Below, in pieces: positions 56,093 through 64,000 of a stretch of DNA of 64,000 nt; within the stretch, counting starts at the first letter, position 1, and each line of letters opens with the position of its first letter. The notes under the pieces were generated by a model. The model saw only the letters and a list, made by a program, of their open reading frames with translations. It was not told where the DNA came from and did no database searches. A program made the position numbers and the translations under genes. This DNA is from Vicingaceae bacterium (GTDB taxonomy: Bacteria > Bacteroidota > Bacteroidia > Flavobacteriales_E > Vicingaceae): assembly GCA_028245195.1 (NCBI GenBank), contig JAOKCF010000001.1, forward strand, positions 416,326 through 480,325, given 5' to 3'.

Positions 56093-56130
56093 AAAGGGAT
56101 GATAATTTAAAAATTATCATCCCTTTTTTT
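56093..56130 (+). terminator. strong intrinsic terminator between rhodopsin and retinal-synthesis genes
   Basis: Perfect 15-bp stem (56093-56107 with 56112-56126), four-base loop, followed by T-run. It lies 19 bases after the rhodopsin stop and 27 bases before the next ATG. Confidence 0.9.
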
Positions 56131-56156
56131 ATGCAACACTATTCACTCCGGTAAAA

Positions 56157-58172
56157 ATGAAACAGCCTGATTTAGCCAATACTTCTTCAGTATACGACTT
56201 CCTATTTATTGGGCTTGGTGGTGCTAACAGTTTGCTCATTTTAAACCTTTACAAAAACGGCTTACTCGATGGAAAAACCATCGCCGTTATTGAGCCAAGC
56301 CATAAATTAACGGATGAAAAAACGTTCTGTTTTTGGTCTACAAAAGAAGAACTTTTTACCTTGAATCTTGAAGAGTTAGTTAGCCACAGTTGGAAACAAA
56401 TTGAGATTACTGGAATTACCACACAAAGCATACAGCAGTTAAGTTATCATCACGTTAAAGGCCCTGATCTTACTAACAAAACAAAAGAAGTTTTAGGCCT
56501 AAGAGAGGTTACCTATTTCCAAAGCACCTTAGACCATACTCCTACTATAGGCTCTAATTATTTAGAGGTTACCACGGGTGGCTCGGTATTACAATGCCAT
56601 AAAGTTTTTGACAGTCGACCACCTACTTTTTCAAAACTAGAAAAGAACCAAAGTAGTTTATACCAGTCATTTTACGGATGGAAAATTAAAACAGATAAAC
56701 AGGTATTTGATACTTCTTCCATGGGCTTGATGAATTTTAAAATTCCTCAAAATGATTCTACGCAATTTATTTATGTTCTCACATTTGAGTCTGATACTGC
56801 ACTTGTTGAATTAACCCGATTTGGTAAAGAAAAGTTAACCAAAGAAGAAGCCGATACTATTCTGCAAGACTATGTGCAACAATTGGGTGCTTCCTTCGAA
56901 ATACTAGAGGTTGAAGTAGGTGTAATTCCCATGAATTCAGGTAAAATTGATGTTGCTGACTATGGAGACAATTGGATCAATATGGGAGCACGAGCAAACC
57001 TATTAAAGTGCTCAACGGGCTATGCTTTTCACAACATGGCTGAAGATGCTGTTTTGCAAACGAAAGCATTGAAAAATAATCAAAAACCCGTAAGAGAGGC
57101 AAAAAAAAGCAGGTTTTCATTTTATGATCGATTGCTATTGAAAATATTGAGCAATACACCCCTTCAAGGAAAAATTGTATTTGAAACGCTATTTGAAAAA
57201 GTACCTGTAATTATGGTACTGAAGTTTCTAAGAGAAAAAACAACGCCTTCAGAAGAAGTATTTATTTTTTCTAAATTACCTAAGAAGCTATTTTTAACAG
57301 CAGCTTTAAAAGACATCTATCACCAAATAAACCAATTGCCAATCATAGTATTGCCTTTAGTTTTTACCGCTATTGCCATTCTGCTTTCTTTCTTACAGTT
57401 TGAATTTATTGCTTGGGGCATTTTAGCAGTGGGATTTTTATCGGTAGGGTTAGCTCATGGTGCTTTAGATCATCTCACCTCTCAGAAAATTAGTTCAACC
57501 AAACAGCTCATCTATTTTGTCCTGAGCTACCTTCTCAAAGGTGCCCTTTTTGGAATAGTTTGGTGGTTATCCTCCGATGTGGCATTAGTACTTTTTATAC
57601 TCTATTCTGCTTGGCACTTTGGTCAAACCGACTTTAAAGAATGGAATTTAAAGCAGGGTTGGCAGTCATTTTTATGGGGAGGTAGCCTTTTAACTGTGGT
57701 TCTATTTTTCCATTTAGATGAATTAAGCAATATCCTGAAGCAAATCCCTAACCTAACTCTTGTAAATCTAATTCATGAAATACCCCCTAATGGGTTGTTG
57801 TTGATTCAAGTGTTAGCTATTTCTTCTGGTCTTATTTTAGCGTTATTAAACAAATCTACCAACTTGGTCTTGACGTTAATTTATCTATTACTAGCAAGTC
57901 AACTTTCTTTATTGATGGCATTTGGGATATACTTCGTGTTACAACATAGCATGAATGGCTGGAAACACCTTTCCGTTGGTTTAGATAAAGATTCATCAGT
58001 CATGTGGAAAAACGCCTTACCATTTACCATAGGTGGAGCAGGTATTCTGGTCTATTTTTTGCTGTTTACAGTTGAAAGTTACATCGGTATTTTCTTCATC
58101 ATTCTGTCGTGTTTAAGTTTGCCACATGTGTTTAGCATGCATCAGTTTTATCAGCTTACTTCTTCAAAATAA
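56157..58172 (+). CDS. lycopene beta-cyclase fused to Brp/Blh beta-carotene 15,15'-dioxygenase
   Basis: One continuous 671-residue frame with two enzymes. Residues 1-375 are a flavin-type CrtY cyclase: dinucleotide motif FLFIGLGGANSLLILNL, then EPSHKLTDEKTFCFWS and the late NMGARANLLKCSTGYAFHNM. Residues about 393-671 are a polytopic Blh dioxygenase with its iron-site histidines: His434 and His439 in GLAHGALDH, His487 in SAWHFGQTD, His597 and His604 in LQHSMNGWKHL. Together they would convert lycopene through beta-carotene to retinal for the adjacent rhodopsin. No frameshift or internal stop is needed. The upstream pathway (crtE, B, I) is not in the window. Confidence 0.93.
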   Translation: MKQPDLANTSSVYDFLFIGLGGANSLLILNLYKNGLLDGKTIAVIEPSHKLTDEKTFCFWSTKEELFTLNLEELVSHSWKQIEITGITTQSIQQLSYHHVKGPDLTNKTKEVLGLREVTYFQSTLDHTPTIGSNYLEVTTGGSVLQCHKVFDSRPPTFSKLEKNQSSLYQSFYGWKIKTDKQVFDTSSMGLMNFKIPQNDSTQFIYVLTFESDTALVELTRFGKEKLTKEEADTILQDYVQQLGASFEILEVEVGVIPMNSGKIDVADYGDNWINMGARANLLKCSTGYAFHNMAEDAVLQTKALKNNQKPVREAKKSRFSFYDRLLLKILSNTPLQGKIVFETLFEKVPVIMVLKFLREKTTPSEEVFIFSKLPKKLFLTAALKDIYHQINQLPIIVLPLVFTAIAILLSFLQFEFIAWGILAVGFLSVGLAHGALDHLTSQKISSTKQLIYFVLSYLLKGALFGIVWWLSSDVALVLFILYSAWHFGQTDFKEWNLKQGWQSFLWGGSLLTVVLFFHLDELSNILKQIPNLTLVNLIHEIPPNGLLLIQVLAISSGLILALLNKSTNLVLTLIYLLLASQLSLLMAFGIYFVLQHSMNGWKHLSVGLDKDSSVMWKNALPFTIGGAGILVYFLLFTVESYIGIFFIILSCLSLPHVFSMHQFYQLTSSK

Positions 58173-58626
58173 TCTTCTGAAATAAGAAAGTTTCAGAGCT
58201 GGTGTAACGTTTTTTTAGAAAATATTCAAGTCTCCTCATCCTGAATATCACATAAACAACTTTTGAGAAGTTTCGTATTCCATTGATTCGCTATTTAAAC
58301 AGTAGAAATTTTAAGACCTCTGCGGCTTTGATGCAAAGTTCACTAAGAAGATAGTCCCCCATGTTTTGCGTCATGTGTTATAACACATTTACTGAAAATC
58401 GAAGTGACTCAAAGAAAACATAAATGTTATTAGTTCATAACCGCATAAAACCGGCAACAATTCACAGTCGCATTGCAACCAACTATAGATCAGACATTAA
58501 AAACTCTTTAGATTCATTATATTTAGAATAAATAAATTAATGACATAGTAGATATAACAGTCATTGTTATGTTACTCAGTTTTGGCGTGCATTTACCAGC
58601 GCAAGTAAAATTAAACCATTTTATGA
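58173..58626. other. intergenic stretch with no gene seen
   Basis: About 450 AT-rich bases between the retinal gene and a small membrane protein. No reading frame of note. The only structure recognised is a perfect 16-bp palindrome at 58373-58388 (ATGTGTTATAACACAT). No clear terminator follows the cyclase-dioxygenase gene. Confidence 0.5.
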
Positions 58627-59235
58627 ATGTGTCTTGAAGTGAATAATAATAAAGGAAAATATTTATATTTCACATTTGTATTTCTGTTCTACCTCTTCAC
58701 GACTGCGTATATATTCTACATAGGTCGATATGAAACAATACATGGGGCTGGAGTTGCCGGAGTAATTGTTATTCAAGTTTTTGGAGTTACTCTACTACTC
58801 TCTAAATTTAATGTTCGTTCAAGTTTTAAGGTGTTTACATTTGTAGTGAGCTCGATTCAGCTTGCTTTAATCATAATTCACGAGTTTGACCAATACAAGC
58901 CATCCTACGTGATCGATATTCCTCAGAATTATGAAGGATGTATATATCTGTTTGTCACAAACGAAGATAGATCGAATGTTTCCTTAGATGAACACGGAAT
59001 TGGTTATATTGAAAGTAAAGGCAATCAATCAATAACCAAAGCTTTTGCAGCAAGTCAGCAAAATGAGATTGTCATAAGAGGCTCATCAAATACAACGATG
59101 ATTGCATATGATGTCTCATGCCTTGAAATAAATAATTCAAATTACTACCCCCAAAGGCAATATGACTACGAAATAAAACCTTGTATGGATAGTGCTGAAT
59201 TCCTTGAACTTGTTGGACAAGGAGTCATTAATTAA
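58627..59235 (+). CDS. membrane protein of unknown function
   Basis: A 202-residue protein I do not recognise. Three hydrophobic helices fill residues about 12-95 (YLYFTFVFLFYLFTTAYIFYI; AGVAGVIVIQVFGVTLLL; FTFVVSSIQLALIII), followed by a soluble C-terminal half of about 105 residues with beta-type patterns and three cysteines. No homologous motif is seen. The neighbouring genes give no functional hint. Confidence 0.55.
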   Translation: MCLEVNNNKGKYLYFTFVFLFYLFTTAYIFYIGRYETIHGAGVAGVIVIQVFGVTLLLSKFNVRSSFKVFTFVVSSIQLALIIIHEFDQYKPSYVIDIPQNYEGCIYLFVTNEDRSNVSLDEHGIGYIESKGNQSITKAFAASQQNEIVIRGSSNTTMIAYDVSCLEINNSNYYPQRQYDYEIKPCMDSAEFLELVGQGVIN

Positions 59236-59402
59236 AAATTGCTTCGAAAAAAAGTTTGGAAAGGAAATGGTGATGAATCTAGCTTGGTTCTCGACTCACA
59301 AGAATCAAGACTATAGCGCTTTTCATTGCTGAAATATACAATGAAATAATATGTTGGTACAAAAACGACACGCCAACAACAGTTATAAAATACAGGTCAG
59401 AC

Positions 59403-59465
59403 GGTGCTTTCCGAAAGTTTCGGACTTATATCAAGCTTTGTCTCAGAGGACAAGCACGAAGCACC
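59403..59465. repeat. compact multi-hairpin element (possible structured RNA or REP-like element)
   Basis: An outer 7-bp stem (59403-59409 with 59459-59465) encloses two adjacent hairpins: 6 bp with a 3-nt loop (59410-59424) and a 7-bp hairpin with one bulged T (59435-59455). It lies in the gap after the membrane protein gene and before the mfd stop. Strand and role unknown. Confidence 0.4.
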
Positions 59466-59496
59466 AAAATACCCTACTTTTCATACCCGAGACCGG

Positions 59497-62400
59497 TTAC
59501 ACCCTCCCCAACAAATTCAACCCTTTCCCAACACTTTTTACGTGCTCAAAAACTAAACTCAACCTACCTTTTCGTTCTTTTAAGGTGCACAGGTTGGAGT
59601 TTTTCTGTACAAAGTTTAGCACCTTGGTAAACAGTGGAGATTGATAATACAGCGAGTCTTGGTTGGAAATAAAGTAGCAAATAAGTTTATTTTGCTTCAG
59701 CACTAATTTTTCTATTCCAATGGCTTTGCCAATCCAACGCAAACGCAAAGCTTTAATCATTTCTTTAGTCGGCTCAGGAACTGGCCCAAAACGATCAACT
59801 AACTCTCTTTCAAAATTTTCTAACTCCTCTTCTGTTTCGTAATTGTCTAACTCCTTGTATAGATTAATTCGTTCCGCAATGTTGCTCACGTAATCATCTG
59901 GAATTAGAATTTCCAAGTCCGTTTCAATTTGGCAATCGTACACAAAAGCAGTTTGTAGCTCATCGTACATTTCTTTAAATTCGGTTTCCTTCAGTTCTTG
60001 GATTGCTTCGTTCAAAATTTTCTGGTACATGTCAAAACCAATCTCAGAAATGAAACCACTTTGCTCAGCTCCCAATAAGTTCCCAGCTCCTCGAATGTCC
60101 AAATCTTTCATCGCAATTTGAAAACCACTTCCTAAATCAGAAAACTGTTCAAGGGCTTGTAATCGCTTGCGTGCCTCTGGAGTTAAAGAAATCATCGGAG
60201 GTGCTAGCAAGTAGCAAAATGCCTTTTTATTAGAACGACCTACTCTTCCTCGCATTTGGTGCAAGTCACTCAATCCGAAATTATTGGAATTGTTAATGAT
60301 AATGGTGTTGGCGTTGGGAATGTCCAAGCCACTTTCAATGATGGTGGTAGCCACCAATACGTCAAATTCATGGTTAATGAAACTCATCATTCGCTCTTCC
60401 AAGTCTTCTCCTTTCAATTGTCCATGACCAGTTAATACTCGAGCGTCCGGCACCAAGCGTTGAATCATGCCTGCCACCTCTTTTATGTTTTGCACGCGGT
60501 TATGAATAAAGAACACTTGTCCGCCTCGGCTGATCTCATATGCAATGGCATCTCGAATTAACTCCTCATCAAACGTTCGAACTTCAGTTAAAATGGGTTG
60601 ACGGTTGGGCGGTGGCGTATTAATGACCGACAAATCTCGTGCTTTCATCAGCGAAAATTGCAGGGTTCTAGGAATTGGTGTAGCCGTTAAGGTGAGCGTG
60701 TCTACGTTTACTTTAAACAGCTTCAATTTGTCTTTTACACTTACTCCAAACTTCTGCTCTTCGTCAATTACCATTAAGCCTAAATCGTTGAACTTAACAT
60801 CTTTTCCAACAATTCGGTGCGTACCAATTAATATATCTATCTCTCCATTTTTTACCCTTTCTAAGGTTAATTTTTGTTCTTTCTTGGTTTTAAAACGATT
60901 GATGTAGTCTACCTTCACCGGAAAATCTTTCAATCGAGCTTTAAAAGTTTGATAATGTTGCCAGGCTAAGATGGTAGTCGGAACTAAAATGGCTGCTTGT
61001 TTACTATCGCAAACGGCCTTAAATGCAGCACGAATAGCAACTTCTGTTTTTCCAAAACCCACATCTCCACAAACCAATCGATCCATCGGAGTTGTTGCCT
61101 CCATGTCGGCTTTTACATCTTGGGTCGACTTAAATTGATCTGGTGTATCTTCATATAGGAATGATGCTTCCAACTCATTTTGCAAATAGTTATCGGGCGA
61201 GAAAGCATACCCTTTCTTCTGCTTCCGCTCAGCGTAAAGCTTAATTAAATCGAAGGCGACTGTCTTTACATTTTTCTTCGTTTTTGCCTTCAGCTTTTTC
61301 CAAGTATCGGAGCCCAATTTATCTACCGTTGGTGGAGTGCCATCTTTGCCTACAAACTTTGAAATACGGTGCAACGAATGAATGGAAATGTATAAAATAT
61401 CTTGATTCTTGTATAGAATTCGAATGGTCTCTTGTGTTTTTCCGTTCGTAGTAATTTTTTCTAGCCCGGAAAACTTTCCTACTCCATGATCTATGTGAAC
61501 AATGAAATCACCAGGTGTTAGGTTGTGTAATTCCTTTAAGGTAATGGCCTGGTCTTTTCGTTTAAAACCTTCCTTTAAACGAAACCTGTGGTAACGGTTA
61601 AAAATTTGGTGGTCGGTATAAATGGCCAATTTTTGCTCCTGATCTACAAAACCTTCATGAATGGGCAACAACAGTGTTTCCATTTGAAGCTCTTTTCCTA
61701 AATCCTCAAAAATGGTATACAAGCGATCTATTTGCTGAGCATTATTGGCCACTAAAACATTACTAATTCCCGCTTCGCTATTGTCAGCTAAATCTTTACC
61801 AAGCAATTCAAAATTTTTATTGAAAGCAGGTTGAGGCGAACTTTTAAACTCGACTTTCATGTCTTGCTGAAAGTAGGTCTGCTGACCGAATTCAATGGTA
61901 TTTAATCGCAACGAAGCATGAATGAATTTATCTTTAGAAATAAACAACTCTTCTGGCGGCAAATGACGCAACGGGGAATCTAACTTTTGAAATATTTCAA
62001 CGTTCTTATTGTACTGCTCCCCTACTTTATCTCGACAGATGCTAAAATCTTTAAACCAAAATAAAGTATTGTCTGGTAAGAATTGGAAAATCGGCACTCG
62101 AGCCTCTTCCAAAATTTTCTCTTGCACATTTGGCAAAATGGCAATTCTTGTTAGCTTTTTAAGCGACAATTGAGTACCCGGATCAAAGACTCGAATAGAC
62201 TCAATATCGTCTCCAAGAAATTCAATTCGATACGGGTTTTCATTGGCAAAAGAATAGATGTCTACAATTCCTCCACGTACCGAAAACTGACCTGGGTCGC
62301 CTACAAAATCGACCCTCTCAAAGTGATACGCATTTAAGGTTTCAACCAAAAAGTCAATCGTCAATGAATCATTCAAGTGAATGTCTAAGGTGTTTTTTTG

Positions 62401-62814
62401 AAGGTTCTTCTCCGTAATTACATATTCAGAAAGCGCTTCAGGGTATGAAACGATGAAGTATTGTTGCTCTTTGGCGCTAATTTTATTTAGCACCTCAGCT
62501 CTGAGCTGAATATTTGCATTGTCTGTTTTCTCAGTTTCGTATGCCTTTCTATAAGATGATGGGTAGAACAAAGCTCGCTCGCCCGCCAACGCTTCTAAGT
62601 CGTTTAAAAAGTAGGCAGCCTCTTCTTTGTCGGGCAACACGATAAACTGGTGAATGGGTATGTTTTTAGAAATTCCGTAAGCAATGAACGCATTTAAACT
62701 ACCTGCTGTTCCTAAAAGATGGACGTGCGAAAGCAGACTATTTTTGAATTTTTCAGCAATAGTAATAACCCGCTTATCGGCCTGATAGCGGTTTCTCAAT
62801 TCATCTAATTTCAT
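59497..62814 (-). CDS. mfd: transcription-repair coupling factor
   Basis: Removes RNA polymerase stalled at DNA damage and recruits excision repair. Order of parts: UvrB-like N-terminal region, RNA-polymerase interaction domain (LTPGDFIVHIDHGVGKFSGLEKI), then the RecG-type translocase with Walker A GDVGFGKTEVAIRAAFKAV, DEEQKFGV, TATPIPRTLQFSL and QMRGRVGRS, and the C-terminal TRCF domain. Start ATG 62814 (MKLDELRNRYQ) gives 1105 residues; the longer frame to 62922 adds an unlikely N-terminus. Confidence 0.95.
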   Translation of the reverse strand: MKLDELRNRYQADKRVITIAEKFKNSLLSHVHLLGTAGSLNAFIAYGISKNIPIHQFIVLPDKEEAAYFLNDLEALAGERALFYPSSYRKAYETEKTDNANIQLRAEVLNKISAKEQQYFIVSYPEALSEYVITEKNLQKNTLDIHLNDSLTIDFLVETLNAYHFERVDFVGDPGQFSVRGGIVDIYSFANENPYRIEFLGDDIESIRVFDPGTQLSLKKLTRIAILPNVQEKILEEARVPIFQFLPDNTLFWFKDFSICRDKVGEQYNKNVEIFQKLDSPLRHLPPEELFISKDKFIHASLRLNTIEFGQQTYFQQDMKVEFKSSPQPAFNKNFELLGKDLADNSEAGISNVLVANNAQQIDRLYTIFEDLGKELQMETLLLPIHEGFVDQEQKLAIYTDHQIFNRYHRFRLKEGFKRKDQAITLKELHNLTPGDFIVHIDHGVGKFSGLEKITTNGKTQETIRILYKNQDILYISIHSLHRISKFVGKDGTPPTVDKLGSDTWKKLKAKTKKNVKTVAFDLIKLYAERKQKKGYAFSPDNYLQNELEASFLYEDTPDQFKSTQDVKADMEATTPMDRLVCGDVGFGKTEVAIRAAFKAVCDSKQAAILVPTTILAWQHYQTFKARLKDFPVKVDYINRFKTKKEQKLTLERVKNGEIDILIGTHRIVGKDVKFNDLGLMVIDEEQKFGVSVKDKLKLFKVNVDTLTLTATPIPRTLQFSLMKARDLSVINTPPPNRQPILTEVRTFDEELIRDAIAYEISRGGQVFFIHNRVQNIKEVAGMIQRLVPDARVLTGHGQLKGEDLEERMMSFINHEFDVLVATTIIESGLDIPNANTIIINNSNNFGLSDLHQMRGRVGRSNKKAFCYLLAPPMISLTPEARKRLQALEQFSDLGSGFQIAMKDLDIRGAGNLLGAEQSGFISEIGFDMYQKILNEAIQELKETEFKEMYDELQTAFVYDCQIETDLEILIPDDYVSNIAERINLYKELDNYETEEELENFERELVDRFGPVPEPTKEMIKALRLRWIGKAIGIEKLVLKQNKLICYFISNQDSLYYQSPLFTKVLNFVQKNSNLCTLKERKGRLSLVFEHVKSVGKGLNLLGRV

Positions 62815-63019
62815 ACTAAATGTAAAAGTACTGGTATAAAGGTTGGGGCGGGGATTTTGTTTTGCAAAATAATGTAGAATTAACAAGAAATTAAAAGGTG
62901 AGAAGTTTCTGCATTGAATCAAGGTAAACTATTCAAGGAGTCGATTTGGCAAAACCGTGAGGGTTTGTACAGGACATTCTTATTCTTTATCTTCACCTCC
63001 CTTATAAACTAAAGAAAAC

Positions 63020-64000
63020 ATGCACTTTACGGTAAATAAAAAAACTCCAATGCTTTTCATTATCGTTTTGCTTTCGCTCCCTTTTATAAAAGTTGTAGCA
63101 CAGAACAACACAATACTCATTGATTATGGAAATTCAACCTCAACTGCTCCATGGAACAACATGACCAATCCACAAAACGGAAGCATAGGTAACTTAAAAG
63201 ATCGTTTTAACAGAAACACCGGTACTGCAATCTACGTAACTGATTCGTTCAGGGGAATTAATAATTCAGGAACTCAGTCTCCAAATTCCAATCTATCAAT
63301 TCCCGTTTCTGCAAGTAGGGATAGCTTTTTTGGTTCGGATTCTATTTTCAACGGATCTGCAGAACCAACAGCATCGTTTGAAATTAGCAATTTAGATACT
63401 TCAAAAATCTACACGATTACCATTTTTGGTTCAAGGATCGCCAACGATAATCGGGAAACAAAATACCTTTGTGCAGGCAGAACGCTCGATTCTGCGCTTC
63501 TAAATGTTTCCAACAACACAGATTCTGTAGTGGTATTTAATCTCGTTCCATCCGATTCTGGAAAAATTGAAATACGGATGAGCTCCGGACCTAACAACAC
63601 TAATAGTAATGGATTTTATTATATCGGTGCACTGAAAATGGAGTTTTCGGACACTTTACCTCCGCCCTCATTAGCACTTCAGAAACCAAGTGGAGGAGAA
63701 TATTGGCAAGTTGGAAAAACTGTAAAACTAAATTGGGAAACCACTGTGCCAGCTCAAACGATTTTGGAATACTCTAGCGATAATGGTCAGAACTGGAACT
63801 TCATCGACTCCGTGCCTGCGTTTATTGGGCAGTATAACTGGGTGGTTCCTTCTGCAGCAAGTCTTCAAAGCGCAGTCCGGATAACTGCTGATTCGTTGCA
63901 AGACCAATCTTTCAACTTTGAGATTGCTGGGAATTCGGATAGTTGCTTCGTAGTGGTAATTGGCTCTTCTACAGCAGCAGGTGCAGGAGCATCGGTAATC
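63020..64000 (+). CDS. secreted SGNH/GDSL-type hydrolase, 3' end outside window
   Basis: Open frame from ATG 63020 to the last base (327 codons). It has a signal peptide (hydrophobic stretch LFIIVLLSLPFIKVVAQ), then a beta-sandwich-like domain (LIDYGNSTSTAPWNNMTNP ... GFYYIGALKMEF) resembling modules found before esterases, then an Ig/Fn3-like stretch (VKLNWETTVPAQTILEYSSDNG). The last visible residues, CFVVVIGSSTAAGAGAS, are the SGNH block I with its nucleophile Ser. The bulk of the catalytic domain lies outside. Probable role: extracellular carbohydrate ester hydrolysis, by inference. Confidence 0.75.
   Translation, partial: MHFTVNKKTPMLFIIVLLSLPFIKVVAQNNTILIDYGNSTSTAPWNNMTNPQNGSIGNLKDRFNRNTGTAIYVTDSFRGINNSGTQSPNSNLSIPVSASRDSFFGSDSIFNGSAEPTASFEISNLDTSKIYTITIFGSRIANDNRETKYLCAGRTLDSALLNVSNNTDSVVVFNLVPSDSGKIEIRMSSGPNNTNSNGFYYIGALKMEFSDTLPPPSLALQKPSGGEYWQVGKTVKLNWETTVPAQTILEYSSDNGQNWNFIDSVPAFIGQYNWVVPSAASLQSAVRITADSLQDQSFNFEIAGNSDSCFVVVIGSSTAAGAGASVI

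Noticed and set aside
59351-59644. 97-codon plus-strand frame after the membrane-protein gene
   Set aside because: It runs into the 3' end of mfd on the other strand, and shows no motif or signal; it also overlaps the hairpin element.
1-64000. CRISPR arrays, insertion sequences, prophage or rRNA genes
   Set aside because: No regularly spaced repeats, transposase or integrase motifs, or rRNA-like sequence was seen in either strand.

Overview
This window is an AT-rich chromosomal segment from a member of the Bacteroidota, most likely a marine, light-using member of the Flavobacteriales. The evidence is a C-terminal type IX secretion sorting domain, a GSCFA-domain protein, a leucyl-tRNA synthetase with the extra block before KMSKS seen in this phylum, several upstream elements matching the Bacteroidota -7 consensus TAnnTTTG, a proton-pumping proteorhodopsin with Met at the colour-tuning position, and a K+-dependent membrane pyrophosphatase of flavobacterial type. 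I could not run any search, so the placement is by recognition only.

Layout. 1-8.9 kb: the end of an MlaE/MlaF lipid-transport pair, a TPR lipoprotein, folK, sppA, a GH3-family enzyme, a secreted protein of unknown function and a deoxynucleoside kinase. 8.9-16.9 kb: energy and carbon genes (a pyrophosphatase with a fused YceI domain, pyruvate dehydrogenase E1 beta, etfBA), a bifunctional-nuclease-domain protein and a nucleoside transporter. 17.0-19.6 kb: a patch of small, partly decayed accessory genes (a frameshifted DHFR/RibD-like gene, a transglutaminase-like gene and a leucine-rich-repeat gene each with an in-frame TGA, and a small lipoprotein). 19.7-24.6 kb: thyA-folA, then tig-clpP-clpX on the minus strand and a tRNA-Leu. 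24.7-44.9 kb: mixed housekeeping genes (flavin-reductase-like protein, T9SS cargo protein, leuS, M23 peptidase, potassium channel, GSCFA protein, recR, a glycosyltransferase fusion, monomeric isocitrate dehydrogenase, M1 aminopeptidase, trmB, an alkyltransferase-like protein, Mrp and a NifU-like protein). 45.1-52.2 kb: one long minus-strand operon purH-mreB-mreC-mreD-mrdA-rodA for purine synthesis and rod-shape wall growth. 52.5-58.6 kb: a damaged peptidase-like gene, a MacB-type permease, and the phototrophy locus. 58.6-64 kb: a small membrane protein, mfd, and the start of a secreted SGNH-type hydrolase that runs off the window.

The most interesting system is the phototrophy locus. A green-type proteorhodopsin gene (55343-56074) has its own likely promoter, whose spacer and -7 element are covered by a perfect 20-bp palindrome, and its own strong terminator. 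Immediately downstream is a single 671-residue protein (56157-58172) joining a lycopene beta-cyclase to a Brp/Blh-type beta-carotene 15,15'-dioxygenase. One polypeptide would therefore turn lycopene into beta-carotene and then into retinal, the chromophore of the adjacent rhodopsin. A second unusual fusion is the proton-pumping pyrophosphatase with a C-terminal YceI isoprenoid-binding domain. Both would couple an ion pump to isoprenoid chemistry at the membrane, but that link is my inference.

Several genes look damaged at the start or by nonsense changes (17.0-19.6 kb, 25.6 kb, 52.5 kb). These could be real decay or errors in the assembly; reads would decide. No rRNA, CRISPR array, transposase or prophage gene was seen.
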